This document shows, in pieces, positions 1-8,611 of a stretch of DNA of 57,950 nt. How positions within the stretch are numbered: the first letter of the stretch is position 1; every line of letters begins with the position of its first letter. The DNA is from Prevotella sp. GTDB taxonomy: Bacteria > Bacteroidota > Bacteroidia > Bacteroidales > Bacteroidaceae. The notes below the pieces were generated by a model, which had not been told where the DNA came from, ran no database searches, and was given only the letters and a program-made list of their open reading frames with translations. Location: positions 1 through 57,950 of the forward strand of contig JAFUFD010000073.1 of assembly GCA_017470055.1 (NCBI GenBank), given 5' to 3'. A program made the position numbers and the translations under genes.

Positions 1-62
1 AGGTGAACGAGACCTATAAGGGTATCGTCATCAAGAACGGTAAGAAATACATTCAGAAGTGA
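1..62 (+). CDS. 3' end of a secreted-protein gene (partial)
   Basis: The window opens inside a gene. The frame starting at base 3 reads VNETYKGIVIKNGKKYIQK and then TGA. This is the conserved C-terminal tail (a Val/Gly-rich 'YKGIVI-NGKKY' ending with basic residues) found on many secreted Prevotella and Bacteroides proteins. The large protein at 22217-25816 ends with a related tail. The body of the gene lies outside the window, so its function cannot be told. A rho-independent terminator follows at 160-190. A damaged second copy of this tail is present at 826-872. Confidence 0.75.
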   Translation, partial: VNETYKGIVIKNGKKYIQK

Positions 63-159
63 GCGAAGAACTAAGTTTACTTAGATTCTTCCGAGCGAAA
101 ATGTATTCGGCGAAGTCAAATACATTCAAAAATAAATAGTACTTCCTATATATTATTAA

Positions 160-190
160 GGTGAGGCTCCAACGAGTCTCACCTTTTTTT
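160..190 (+). terminator. Rho-independent terminator, copy 1
   Basis: A 10-bp stem (GGTGAGGCTC/GAGTCTCACC, one G-T wobble) with a CAAC loop at 160-183 is followed by seven T. It ends the gene whose tail is at 1-62. The same 24-nt hairpin recurs exactly at 886-909. Confidence 0.85.
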
Positions 191-197
191 GTTTTTA

Positions 198-229
198 TTT
201 GGTAGTGTGAATAATAATGATTATTTTTG
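198..229 (+). promoter_or_regulatory. Promoter of the mazEF-like pair
   Basis: TTTG at 198-201, a 20-nt spacer, then TATTTTTG at 222-229 match the Bacteroidota -33/-7 consensus. The predicted start of transcription is near 236, about 18 nt before the antitoxin ATG. Confidence 0.6.
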
Positions 230-253
230 CAGCGAGAACAAGAACAATAAGAT

Positions 254-499
254 ATGGAGAGTTCTATTGTACAGATAGGCAATGAGCAAGGAATCATATT
301 GCCAAACGATATTCTGAAAAGACTGAAGTTGAAACTCCAGTCTTTAGTGAGTATTACGATAATCGGCGATAATATCGTTATAAAATCAAGTCCACGGCAG
401 GGCTGGGCTGATGCTGCGAAGATGGCTCACATGAACGGAGATGACAAACTTTTAAACGAGGATGTTCTCGATGATGACTTGAAAGATTTGTCATGGTAA
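254..499 (+). CDS. mazE: MazE-like antitoxin (AbrB/SpoVT fold)
   Basis: An 81-residue protein. Residues 1-48 look like the swapped-hairpin AbrB/MazE DNA-binding fold: IVQIGNEQGIILPNDILKRL has the usual pattern of a strand, a Gly turn, 'I-LP' and a helix, followed by a second 'I-I-GDNIVIK' strand. The acidic tail (DDKLLNEDVLDDDLKDLSW) resembles the flexible segment by which MazE antitoxins wrap around their toxin. The stop overlaps the start of the MazF-like gene by 7 bases, which suggests translational coupling. Family knowledge predicts binding and neutralising of the toxin and autorepression of the promoter at 198-229. The symbol is by family and position, not by orthology. Confidence 0.82.
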   Translation: MESSIVQIGNEQGIILPNDILKRLKLKLQSLVSITIIGDNIVIKSSPRQGWADAAKMAHMNGDDKLLNEDVLDDDLKDLSW

Positions 500-810
500 A
501 GCAGTATGATGTTTACTGGGTTGATCTTAACCCAACAAAAGGCGCAGAGATCCAAAAGATTCGTCCCTGTGTGATAGCAAGTCCGAATGAATTAAACAAG
601 TATTTGAATACGGTGATTATTATACCAATCACATCATCAGTTCATAATTACCCGTATAGAGTCAGATGTCACATTATGGATAAAGATGGTGAGATAGTCA
701 CAGACCAAATCCGAGCAGTAGACAAATCTCGGTTAAAGAGTAGAATATGCTCTCTATCTAAGCAGGAGATAACTGAACTAAAGGACATTTTAGTTCAAAT
801 GTTTGGATGA
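493..810 (+). CDS. mazF: MazF/PemK-type endoribonuclease toxin
   Basis: A 105-residue protein of typical MazF length. Diagnostic features are the N-terminal 'YDVYWVDLNPTKGAEIQKIRP' region, in which the Arg-Pro and the preceding loop form the family's active-site edge, the central 'VIIIPITSS' strand with its Thr-Ser, and the C-terminal 'DQIRAVDKSRL' segment followed by a helix. Family members cut mRNA at short motifs and slow growth when the antitoxin is lost. The gene overlaps the antitoxin gene by 7 bases in the antitoxin-toxin order usual for mazEF. Nothing in the sequence looks damaged. The RNA motif it recognises cannot be predicted from here. Confidence 0.88.
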   Translation: MVKQYDVYWVDLNPTKGAEIQKIRPCVIASPNELNKYLNTVIIIPITSSVHNYPYRVRCHIMDKDGEIVTDQIRAVDKSRLKSRICSLSKQEITELKDILVQMFG

Positions 811-825
811 TCCCTAATTATCTAC

Positions 826-872
826 AAGCCTCGCAGGTCAGCAGGGGTGAACGAGACCTACAAGGGTATTGT
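826..872 (+). pseudogene. Decayed second copy of the secreted-protein tail
   Basis: Bases 847-870 match bases 3-26 at 22 of 24 positions (the VNETYKGI codons). Just upstream, 'CTCGCAGGTCAGCAG' would read LAGQQ, the usual lead-in to this tail, but two extra G's put it out of frame with VNETYKG. The rest of the tail (the NGKKYIQK codons) is missing, and the exact terminator copy follows after 13 nt. This is a remnant of a duplicated 3' end, not a gene. Confidence 0.6.
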
Positions 873-885
873 ATTATATCACAAA

Positions 886-915
886 GGTGAGGCTCCAACG
901 AGTCTCACCTTTTTT
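886..915 (+). terminator. Rho-independent terminator, copy 2
   Basis: The hairpin at 886-909 is identical over 24 nt to the one at 160-183 and is followed by six T. It now serves as the terminator of the mazEF-like pair. Confidence 0.85.
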
Positions 916-924
916 GATGAATAA

Positions 925-956
925 TTTGGTAGATAAGAGATAATTCACTATCTTTG
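925..956 (+). promoter_or_regulatory. Promoter of the GH5 mannanase gene
   Basis: TTTG at 925-928, a 20-nt spacer, and TATCTTTG at 949-956 fit the Bacteroidota promoter form. The predicted start of transcription is near 963, giving a leader of about 27 nt before the ATG at 990. Confidence 0.65.
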
Positions 957-989
957 CCCTGAAAATAGAAAAATATTACCAATACTAAC

Positions 990-2285
990 ATGAAGAAACT
1001 ATTACTACTAACGATGGTGGCTGCGATGGCAGTCGCCTGCCAGAGACAACAGGAAGTGAAGAATGATTTCGTACGTGTGGAGGACGGACACTTCATGCGT
1101 GGGGACAAACCGTACTACTATGTGGGCACTAACTTCTGGTATGGTGCCATCCTCGGCTCTGAGGGGCAGGGGGGCGACCGTGAGCGTCTGGGACGTGAAC
1201 TGGACGAGATGAAGCGCATGGGTATCGACAACCTGCGCATCCTCGTGGGCTCTGACGGTGAGCGTGGCGTGAAGACCAAGGTGGAGCCTACGCTGCAGAT
1301 TGCCCCTGGCGTGTATAACGACACGATTCTTGCCGGACTTGACTACCTGCTGATGGAGATGGGTAAGCGTGAGATGGTCGCCGTGCTCTATCTGAACAAC
1401 TCGTGGGAATGGAGTGGGGGCTACGGTTTCTATCTGGAGCATGCTGGAGCAGGCAAGCAGCCACGTCCTGACGATGTGGGCTATCCTGCTTTTATGAATG
1501 CCATGAGCAAGTATGCCACCAACGAGAAGGCTCACCAGTTGTTCTACGACTACGTGCGTTTCATCATCAGTCGCACCAATCGCTATACAGGTCTGAAGTA
1601 CACGGACGACCCCGCCATCATGTCATGGCAGATAGGTAATGAGCCACGTGCTTTCTCCAAGGAGGCGTTGCCTGCCTTTGAGAAGTGGCTTGCCGAGGCT
1701 TCCGCACTCATCCGCTCATTGGACAAGAACCATCTGATTTCCGTAGGCAGCGAGGGCTCATGGGGTTGTGAGAACGACCTGGGCAGTTGGGCACGTATCT
1801 GTGGCGACAAGAATATCGACTACTGTAACGTGCACCTGTGGCCCTATAACTGGGGATGGGCAAAGCCCGACTCCCTCATCGAGCACCTGCCCAGAGCCTG
1901 TGAGAACACCAAACAGTATATCGACCAGCACCTTGCCGTATGCGATAGTCTGAACAAGCCGCTCGTGATGGAGGAGTTCGGCTATCCCCGTGATGGCTTT
2001 AAGTTTGCGCTAAGCACTCCTACCAATGGGCGTGACGGCTATTATAAATACGTCTTTTCCCTTGTTGCCGACAATGCGGAGAGCGGAGGTAAGTTTGCCG
2101 GATGTAACTTCTGGGGCTGGGGTGGCTTTGCCGTACCCAAGCACGAGCAGTGGCAGGTGGGCGATGACTATACCAACGACCCCGCTCAGGAGGCGCAAGG
2201 GCTGAACTCCGTCTTTGCCAGCGACACCACAACACTGGAGGTGATTCGTGGTCAGGTGGACCGTATGAGCCATATCGTAAAGTGA
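990..2285 (+). CDS. GH5 beta-mannanase lipoprotein (GH5_7-like)
   Basis: A 431-residue protein with a lipoprotein signal ending in AVAC, so Cys17 is the likely lipid-bearing residue. The body resembles endo-1,4-beta-mannosidases of family GH5: 'GTNFWYGA' near 46-53, the helper Arg in 'NLRILVG' (81-87), the acid/base Glu218 in 'IGNEPR', the His and Trp of 'VHLWPYNWGW' (281-290) and the nucleophile Glu329 in 'MEEFGYPRDG'. All catalytic residues expected for the family are present. It should cut the beta-mannan backbone at the cell surface or in the periplasm. It has its own promoter and opens the mannan locus; the following genes handle deacetylation and the liberated mannobiose. Subfamily GH5_7 is an inference from motif spacing. 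Confidence 0.88.
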   Translation: MKKLLLLTMVAAMAVACQRQQEVKNDFVRVEDGHFMRGDKPYYYVGTNFWYGAILGSEGQGGDRERLGRELDEMKRMGIDNLRILVGSDGERGVKTKVEPTLQIAPGVYNDTILAGLDYLLMEMGKREMVAVLYLNNSWEWSGGYGFYLEHAGAGKQPRPDDVGYPAFMNAMSKYATNEKAHQLFYDYVRFIISRTNRYTGLKYTDDPAIMSWQIGNEPRAFSKEALPAFEKWLAEASALIRSLDKNHLISVGSEGSWGCENDLGSWARICGDKNIDYCNVHLWPYNWGWAKPDSLIEHLPRACENTKQYIDQHLAVCDSLNKPLVMEEFGYPRDGFKFALSTPTNGRDGYYKYVFSLVADNAESGGKFAGCNFWGWGGFAVPKHEQWQVGDDYTNDPAQEAQGLNSVFASDTTTLEVIRGQVDRMSHIVK

Positions 2286-2327
2286 GAAATATATAAAATT
2301 ATACGTGATAAAGGTAAAAAAGTATCA

Positions 2328-2356
2328 TTGTTTTCGCAAAAATAGTGTTACCTTTG
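2328..2356 (+). promoter_or_regulatory. Promoter of the CE7-to-phosphatase operon
   Basis: TTGT at 2328-2331 and TACCTTTG at 2349-2356 (spacer 17) resemble the Bacteroidota consensus. It lies in the 105-nt gap between the GH5 gene and the esterase gene, so the six downstream genes may be transcribed apart from GH5. Confidence 0.55.
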
Positions 2357-2390
2357 CAACCGATATTATTACACTTAAAACAATAGTAAA

Positions 2391-3689
2391 ATGACAAGAC
2401 GTATAGGGACTCTGTTGCTGTCACTGATGCTGTGTGGCGTATTACCAACGCTGGCTCAGATTCGTGGCAGTGAGATACAGGTGAATGTGGTGCCTGACCA
2501 TCAGGACTGGACTTACCAGGTGGGTGAGACGGCAACCTTTAAGATTAGTGTGACACGCTCGGCAACGCTGCTCGACAATGTGACCGTTGACTATGAGGCG
2601 GGTCCGGAGATGTATCAGGACGTGAAGAAGAAAGGCGTGGTGCTGAAAGACGGTACGTTGACGCTGAAGGGCAAGATGACGAAGCCAGGCTTCTATCGTG
2701 TCGATGTCAAGGCGTATGTGGATGGCAAGGAGTATAAAGGTGCCTGTGGCGCTGCTTTCTCGCCAGAGAAGTTGCAGCCAACCACTATCATGCCGAAGGA
2801 CTTCGAGGAGTTCTGGCAGAACGCCATCAAAGAAGCCCGTAAGACAGAACTGAATCCCACGAAACGCCTGTTGCCGGAGCGTTGTACCAAGGATGTGAAT
2901 GTCTATGAGGTGTCTTTCAATAATATGCAGTGGGACTATCGTACATACGGCATCCTCTGTGTCCCCGTGAAGGAAGGGAAGTACCCTGCCTTGTTGCGTG
3001 TCCCTGGCGCTGGTGTACGCCCTTACGGTGGTGACGTGTATACTGCTTCTCAAGGTGCCATCACTTTGGAGATCGGTATTCATGGTATCCCCGTGACCAT
3101 GGAGCAGAAAGTGTATGACGATCTCTTCCATGGCGCATTGAACTGGTATTGGGAGTTCTATACTGGTGACCGTGACATGAACTATTACAAACGCGTGGTA
3201 TTAGGATGTATCCGTGCACTCGACTATATCGAGGAATATACCCCATGGAATGGGCAGGAGATGGGTGTGTCTGGCTCCAGCCAGGGCGGTTTCCTGACAC
3301 TTGCCACTACGGCTCTCGACAAGCGTATCACATACTATGCTCCTGTGCATGCCGCCCTTTGCGACCATACCGCCTCCTTGCAGGGTGTCGCCTGTGGATG
3401 GCCTCATTATTTCTATTGGAACAAGGGCAAGGGACAGGAGAAGCAGATAGAGGTGTCACGCTATTACGACGGTGTGAACTTCGCCCGTCTGATTACCAAT
3501 CAGCAGACTGGCTGGTTCTCGTTCGGCTATAACGATGACGTGGTACCTCCTACGACGGCCTGGGCTACCTATAATACCGTAACAGGTCCCAAGACCATCA
3601 AGCCCTATCAGGCTACCTGGCATTTCTGGTTCCAGGAGCAATGGGACGAGTGGGAGAACTGGATGCTACAGCAGATGCATGTGAAATGA
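2391..3689 (+). CDS. CE7-type acetyl esterase, secreted
   Basis: A 432-residue protein with an N-terminal signal peptide (hydrophobic segment ending LPTLAQ near residue 23). Residues 25-120 look like a beta-sandwich domain. The rest is an alpha/beta hydrolase of the acetyl xylan esterase (AXE1, CE7) type: the nucleophile elbow GSSQG has Ser297, an acidic 'GYNDDVVPP' turn lies near 384, and a late His occurs in 'WHFWF'. CE7 enzymes remove acetyl groups from short oligosaccharides or polymers. Sitting between two mannanases, its likely role is removal of acetyl groups from acetylated mannan or glucomannan so that they can act; that substrate is inferred from context. A 31-nt A/T-rich spacer separates it from the GH26 gene. 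Confidence 0.8.
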   Translation: MTRRIGTLLLSLMLCGVLPTLAQIRGSEIQVNVVPDHQDWTYQVGETATFKISVTRSATLLDNVTVDYEAGPEMYQDVKKKGVVLKDGTLTLKGKMTKPGFYRVDVKAYVDGKEYKGACGAAFSPEKLQPTTIMPKDFEEFWQNAIKEARKTELNPTKRLLPERCTKDVNVYEVSFNNMQWDYRTYGILCVPVKEGKYPALLRVPGAGVRPYGGDVYTASQGAITLEIGIHGIPVTMEQKVYDDLFHGALNWYWEFYTGDRDMNYYKRVVLGCIRALDYIEEYTPWNGQEMGVSGSSQGGFLTLATTALDKRITYYAPVHAALCDHTASLQGVACGWPHYFYWNKGKGQEKQIEVSRYYDGVNFARLITNQQTGWFSFGYNDDVVPPTTAWATYNTVTGPKTIKPYQATWHFWFQEQWDEWENWMLQQMHVK

Positions 3690-3720
3690 GAAATTGAGAA
3701 TTAGAAATTAGGAATTAGAT
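3690..3720 (+). repeat. A/T-rich microrepeat spacer
   Basis: The gap between the esterase and the GH26 gene is made of overlapping imperfect copies of GAAATTAG/GAGAATTAG. It resembles the short repeat spacers at 17763-17794 and 30960-30997. Confidence 0.45.
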
Positions 3721-4836
3721 ATGAAGAAGTACTTGATATTGATGGTGGCATCTGTGGCTCTGGTAGCCTGTGCTACGAAACAGGGAGAGACGCAGAAGAC
3801 TGTGGCTCAGCAGTTGTTGGAGCGTTTAGACACCCTTCAGAAGAAGGGAATTATGTACGGACATCAGGACGATCCGATGTACGGACTGACATGGGAGTAC
3901 GAGAAAGACTCCAGTGATGTGAAAAACGTGTGTGGCGACTATCCCGCCATCATGGGCTTTGACCTTGGTGGTATCGAGATGGGCGACAAGAAGAATCTGG
4001 ACAGTGTGCCTTTTACCCGTATGACAGAGGAGATACAGAACCACTATCGTCGTGGTGGTATCGTGACGCTGAGTTGGCATCCCCGCAATCCCGTCACTAC
4101 TATTGAAGGTGGTGGATGGGCAGGGCAGAAATTCCCAGAGGGTACTGCTTGGGACATCACAGACTCTACCATTGTGAAGAAGATTCTGCCTGGTGGCGAG
4201 TTCCATGAGAAATTCGAGACATGGATGCAGCGTGTGTCCGACTTCCTCGCTACGCTGACTGATGATAACGGTCAGAAGATTCCCATTATCTTCCGTCCTT
4301 GGCATGAGAACAGTGGCTCTTGGTTCTGGTGGGGCGAGAAACTCTGTACCGTAGAGGAATACAAGGCACTATGGAACATGCTGCAGGATAAGTTGCTTGC
4401 CGATGGTTACGACAATCTGGTATGGTCGTACTCACCCGGCTGTCAGGATAACCTGACGGCAGAGCGATTGCTCGACCGTTATCCTGGTGACGACCGTGTA
4501 GACATGATCGGACTGGATGGCTACCAGTGGGTACCTGAGGAAAAGGATGCCTTTATTGCCCGTACCAAGCAGAACCTGGAAGTGCTTTGCGAGGTGGCAA
4601 AGGAGCATCACCTGATTCCTGCGCTGACAGAGACGGGTATGAAGAATATGACACAGCCTGACTGGTGGTCAACCACGCTGTTGCCTGCCGTGAAGGATTT
4701 CCCCATCAGTTACCTGCTCACCTGGCGTAACTATAAGGAGGAGTGGTTCGGACCCTCTACCTCCAAGCCCGATGCGAAGTATTTCGTGGATTTCTATAAC
4801 GATGAGAAGACATTATTCCAGAACGATATAAAATAA
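3721..4836 (+). CDS. manA: GH26 beta-mannanase lipoprotein (ManA-like)
   Basis: A 371-residue protein with a lipobox LVAC placing the lipid on Cys17. The GH26 landmarks are clear: 'GHQDD' at 47-51, 'LSWHPRNP' at 117-124, acid/base Glu196 in 'RPWHENSG', and nucleophile Glu304 in 'LTETG'. The order GH26, GH130, GPH symporter, epimerase is the same as that described for Bacteroides fragilis, where the GH26 enzyme releases mannobiose from beta-1,4-mannan. A cell-envelope exo- or endo-acting mannobiohydrolase is therefore likely. Eleven bases separate it from the GH130 gene. The symbol follows the B. fragilis locus. Confidence 0.9.
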   Translation: MKKYLILMVASVALVACATKQGETQKTVAQQLLERLDTLQKKGIMYGHQDDPMYGLTWEYEKDSSDVKNVCGDYPAIMGFDLGGIEMGDKKNLDSVPFTRMTEEIQNHYRRGGIVTLSWHPRNPVTTIEGGGWAGQKFPEGTAWDITDSTIVKKILPGGEFHEKFETWMQRVSDFLATLTDDNGQKIPIIFRPWHENSGSWFWWGEKLCTVEEYKALWNMLQDKLLADGYDNLVWSYSPGCQDNLTAERLLDRYPGDDRVDMIGLDGYQWVPEEKDAFIARTKQNLEVLCEVAKEHHLIPALTETGMKNMTQPDWWSTTLLPAVKDFPISYLLTWRNYKEEWFGPSTSKPDAKYFVDFYNDEKTLFQNDIK

Positions 4837-4847
4837 AGTAAGATACA

Positions 4848-6014
4848 ATGAGTGATTTTAAAACCAAAGTAGCAGCGTTGCGTGCCCATCACGAGGAGTT
4901 ATTGACACGCAAGAATGAGCCCGTAGAGTGGGGCAATGGTATTTACGACAAATGGAAGAACCCCATCCTGACAGCGGAGCATACACCCTTGGAGTGGCGT
5001 TATGACTTCAACGAGCAGGACAATCCCTATCTGATGCAGCGCATCATGATGAATGCCACCTTGAACTCAGGTGCCATCAAATGGAATGGCAAGTATATCC
5101 TGGTGGTCCGTGTGGAGGGTGCCGACCGTAAGTCGTTTTTCGCAGTTGCCGAGAGTCCCAACGGTGTGGATAACTTCCGCTTCTGGGAGGAGCCTATCAC
5201 CATGCCCGACGATGTGATTCCCGCTACTAATATCTATGATATGCGTATCACCGCCCATGAGGACGGTTGGATATACGGTGTCTTCTGCGCCGAGCGTCAT
5301 GACGACTCACAGCCTGGTAACCTGAGTGCGGCAACGGCAACGGCTGGTATCGCCCGTACCAAGGACCTGAAGACATGGGAGCGTCTGCCAGACCTGAAGA
5401 CGAAGAGCCAGCAGCGTAACGTGGTGCTGCATCCTGAGTTCGTTGACGGCAAGTATGCTTTCTATACCCGTCCACAGGATGGCTTTATCGATACAGGCTC
5501 TGGTGGCGGTATCGGATGGGCACTGGTGGACGATATCACTCATGCGGAAGTGAAGGACGAGAAGATCATCAACGCCCGCCACTATCATACCATCACGGAG
5601 GTGAAGAACGGTGAGGGACCTCATCCCATCAAGACGAAGAAGGGATGGCTGCACCTCGCTCATGGTGTCCGTGCCACAGCAGACGGACTCCGCTACGTGT
5701 TATATATGTATATGACTTCCTTGGAGGATCCTACAAAGGTCATCGCACAACCAGGAGGTTTCTTCCTCGTTCCCACAGGGGATGAATACTTGGGTGACGT
5801 GATGAATGTCGCCTTCGCTAACGGATGGATTGCCGACGAGGACGGCAAGGTGTTCATCTACTATGCCTCAGCCGACACCCGTATGCACGTCGCTACCTCG
5901 ACCATTGACAAACTCATCGACTACTGCATGAATACACCAGAGGACGGACTCTACACGGCAGCATCGGTGGAAACCATTAAGAAACTAATTGCAAAGAATA
6001 AACAAAATGGCTAA
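4848..6014 (+). CDS. GH130 4-O-beta-mannosyl-glucose phosphorylase
   Basis: A 388-residue cytoplasmic protein without a signal peptide, matching GH130 in length. The catalytic Asp is Asp131 in 'NIYDMRIT', at the same residue number as reported for the B. fragilis enzyme. The family reaction is Man-beta-1,4-Glc plus phosphate giving alpha-mannose-1-phosphate and glucose. It keeps part of the glycosidic bond energy as a sugar phosphate. The stop codon overlaps the start of the symporter gene by 8 bases. The epimerase encoded two genes downstream supplies its substrate, which supports mannosyl-glucose over mannan oligosaccharide specificity. Confidence 0.92.
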   Translation: MSDFKTKVAALRAHHEELLTRKNEPVEWGNGIYDKWKNPILTAEHTPLEWRYDFNEQDNPYLMQRIMMNATLNSGAIKWNGKYILVVRVEGADRKSFFAVAESPNGVDNFRFWEEPITMPDDVIPATNIYDMRITAHEDGWIYGVFCAERHDDSQPGNLSAATATAGIARTKDLKTWERLPDLKTKSQQRNVVLHPEFVDGKYAFYTRPQDGFIDTGSGGGIGWALVDDITHAEVKDEKIINARHYHTITEVKNGEGPHPIKTKKGWLHLAHGVRATADGLRYVLYMYMTSLEDPTKVIAQPGGFFLVPTGDEYLGDVMNVAFANGWIADEDGKVFIYYASADTRMHVATSTIDKLIDYCMNTPEDGLYTAASVETIKKLIAKNKQNG

Positions 6015-7404
6015 AACTAAATTATCAGAGAAAATAGGCTACGGCTTTGGTGATATGTCGTCCAGCATGTTCTGGAAGATATTCTCCTACTACCTGCCGT
6101 TCTTCTATAGTAATATCTTCGGACTGTCGCTGGTCGACGCTGGTGTGCTGGTACTTGTCACCCGTATCTGGGATGCTGTCAGTGATCCGATGATGGGTAT
6201 TATCTCCGACCGTACCAATACGAAATGGGGTAAGTACCGCCCCTACCTGTTGTGGGTGGCTCCGTTCTTCTCCATCTGTGGTATCTTGTTGTTTACCACC
6301 CCAGACCTTAACTATGGCGGCAAATTGATATGGGCGTATGTCACCTATATCCTGATGATGACCGTCTATACGGGTATCAACGTGCCATACGGTGCGATGC
6401 TGGGTGTGATGACAGATGACTCCAACGAGAAGACGGTGTTCTCCTCGTTCCGTATGTTCTTCGCCTATGGCGGCTCGTTCATCTCCCTGTTCCTTTGGGA
6501 ACCATTATGTGATGCGATGGGAGGCTATAACTCTCCACAGGGATGGTTTTGGGCAATGGTGATGATTGCCGTTGCCTGCTTCATCATGTTTATCCTTTGC
6601 TTCTCGATGACGAAGGAGCATCTGAAGACCATGTCAACAGTCAGTGTGGGTAGTGACTTCAAGGCACTGCTCTCTAACAAGCCTTGGTGGTTGCTGATTG
6701 GTGCGGCACTCTGCTTCAACTTGTTTAATACCGTCCGTGGTGCTACCGTGGCGTATTTCTTTCAGGACATCATCGGCTCGAATGTCAGTCTGGTGTTCTT
6801 CGGTCTGATGTTCGCTTTCTATGCAGGACTGTTCCTGGGTATTGGTGAGGTGTCCAACATGGTGGGTGTCGCCTCTTGTGTGCCTATCTCCGGACGCTTA
6901 GGTAAGAAGACCACTTTTATACTGGTGAACGTGTCACTGGTGGTGCTAAGCATTTTATTCTATTTCATCCCCTGCACGCCGACAGGCTACTGGCTGATGC
7001 TAATCTTCCAGATATTGATCTCTATCCTGACAGGTATTATGTCCCCATTGGTATGGAGTATGTATGCTGATGTGAGCGACTATGCTGAGTTGAAGTTCAG
7101 GACAGCGTCTACAGGTCTGATTTTCTCGTCCAGTTCGATGGCGCAGAAGTTTGGTGGTGCTATTGGTGGTGCCGCAGTGCTGTGGTTGCTGGATGGTTTC
7201 GGCTATATCACCGATGCCGCACAACTTGCACAAGGTATTGCCCAGCCGGCAGAGGCACTTTCCTGTCTGCGTTGGCTGATGAGTTTCATTCCTGCTTGTG
7301 TTGCCTTGCTGTCTGTCTGCATCGTGTGGTTCTACCCATTGACGACAGAGCGTATTAGTGCGATTAACGTAGAGTTGAAGAAGATTCGTTCTGTTGAGGA
7401 TTGA
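6007..7404 (+). CDS. GPH-family sugar:cation symporter for mannobiose
   Basis: A 465-residue membrane protein with about 12 hydrophobic segments, of the MelB/glycoside-pentoside-hexuronide symporter family. Typical landmarks are the N-terminal 'EKIGYGFGDMSSSMFW', 'RIWDAVSDPMMG' (Asp pair of the cation site) and 'RTNTKWGKYRPYLLW' in the first cytoplasmic loop. The ATG at 6007 was chosen over an in-frame start at 5989 because the homologous proteins begin at about 'MAKTKLSEK' and the later start leaves the short 8-base overlap normal in this operon. It should import mannobiose or Man-Glc across the inner membrane. Gene order gives the substrate. Confidence 0.88.
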   Translation: MAKTKLSEKIGYGFGDMSSSMFWKIFSYYLPFFYSNIFGLSLVDAGVLVLVTRIWDAVSDPMMGIISDRTNTKWGKYRPYLLWVAPFFSICGILLFTTPDLNYGGKLIWAYVTYILMMTVYTGINVPYGAMLGVMTDDSNEKTVFSSFRMFFAYGGSFISLFLWEPLCDAMGGYNSPQGWFWAMVMIAVACFIMFILCFSMTKEHLKTMSTVSVGSDFKALLSNKPWWLLIGAALCFNLFNTVRGATVAYFFQDIIGSNVSLVFFGLMFAFYAGLFLGIGEVSNMVGVASCVPISGRLGKKTTFILVNVSLVVLSILFYFIPCTPTGYWLMLIFQILISILTGIMSPLVWSMYADVSDYAELKFRTASTGLIFSSSSMAQKFGGAIGGAAVLWLLDGFGYITDAAQLAQGIAQPAEALSCLRWLMSFIPACVALLSVCIVWFYPLTTERISAINVELKKIRSVED

Positions 7405-7407
7405 GAG

Positions 7408-8610
7408 ATGGAAGGATTGAGTTTTATTCAAACAATGAGACGTGAGATGCAGGATGTTGTGGAGGGCAACATCCTGCGCTTCTGGATGGAAAAGATGGTA
7501 GACCATGAGCATGGCGGTTTCTATGGAAGAATCGACGGTCATGAGGTGCTGCATCCAGAGGCGGAGAAAGGTGCGATACTGAATGCCCGTATCCTCTGGT
7601 CGTTCTCCGCGGCCTATCGTGTCCTGAAGAAACCTGAGTATTTGGAGATGGCGACATACGCCAAGGACTATTTCATCGGGCATTTCATCGATAAGGAGTA
7701 TGGCGGTGTGTATTGGAGCGTCGACTATGAGGGACATCCGTTGAATACCCGTAAACAGTTCTATGCCATCGGGTTTGCACTCTATGGTCTGTCGGAGTAT
7801 GCTCGTGCTACTGGCGACAAGGAAGCCTTAGACTATGCGCTCCAACTCTTTGACTGCATTGAGGAGCATGCCCTTGACCCTATCTATAATGGATATATCG
7901 AGGCTCAGACACGTGACTGGCAACCTATTGCCGACATGCGTCTGTCAGAACTTGACGCTAACTTCCCGAAGTCGCAGAACACGCATCTGCATATCATAGA
8001 GCCCTACGCTAACCTCTATCGGATTTGTAAGTTACCTAAGGTGGAGAAAGCCTTGCGTAACATCATCAATATCTTTACGGACCATATCCTCAATCCTGAG
8101 ACACACCATCTGGACCTCTTCTTCGAGAACGACTGGACTCGTGGAGCGGGGCAGTTGGAGAGTTATGGGCATGATATCGAGTGCTCTTGGCTGATGCATG
8201 AGGCAGCCTTAGTGTTGGGCGACAAGGAGGTGCTTGCCAAGATGGAGCCCATCGTCCGTATGGTGGCGAAAGCGTCAGAGAAGGGATTACGTCCTGACGG
8301 GTCGATGATTCATGAGGCGAATCTCGACACGGGGCATGTGGATGACGACCTGCACTGGTGGGTACAGGCTGAGAATGTGGTTGGTTGGATGAATATCTAT
8401 CAGCATTTCGGTGATGAGGAAGCACTCCAGAATGGCATCCGGTGTTGGCAGTATATCAAGGACAACCTGATAGACTGGGAGCATGGGGAATGGCACTGGA
8501 GCCGTCATCCTGATGGAACCTTGAATCTGGAGGATGATAAGGCTGGCTTCTGGAAATGTCCTTATCATAATAGTCGCATGTGTTTAGAGATTATAGAGCG
8601 TTTTGAATAA
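7408..8610 (+). CDS. Mannobiose/cellobiose 2-epimerase (AGE family)
   Basis: A 400-residue cytoplasmic (alpha/alpha)6-barrel protein of the N-acylglucosamine/cellobiose 2-epimerase family. Recognisable parts are 'HGGFYGRID' near 29-37, 'AKGAILNARILWSFS'-like helix near 50, 'SYGHDIECSWLM' and 'DDLHWWVQAENVVGW', which carry the His and Trp residues that line the active site, and the late 'WKCPYHNSRMCLE'. Expected reaction: Man-beta-1,4-Man to Man-beta-1,4-Glc, feeding the GH130 phosphorylase. The start lies 3 bases after the symporter stop. Cellobiose epimerisation is possible in vitro, but the neighbours point to mannobiose. Confidence 0.9.
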   Translation: MEGLSFIQTMRREMQDVVEGNILRFWMEKMVDHEHGGFYGRIDGHEVLHPEAEKGAILNARILWSFSAAYRVLKKPEYLEMATYAKDYFIGHFIDKEYGGVYWSVDYEGHPLNTRKQFYAIGFALYGLSEYARATGDKEALDYALQLFDCIEEHALDPIYNGYIEAQTRDWQPIADMRLSELDANFPKSQNTHLHIIEPYANLYRICKLPKVEKALRNIINIFTDHILNPETHHLDLFFENDWTRGAGQLESYGHDIECSWLMHEAALVLGDKEVLAKMEPIVRMVAKASEKGLRPDGSMIHEANLDTGHVDDDLHWWVQAENVVGWMNIYQHFGDEEALQNGIRCWQYIKDNLIDWEHGEWHWSRHPDGTLNLEDDKAGFWKCPYHNSRMCLEIIERFE

Positions 8611-8611
8611 T

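Noticed and set aside
2442-3131. 229-codon minus-strand frame opposite the CE7 gene
   Set aside because: Antisense shadow; no ribosome site or family similarity.
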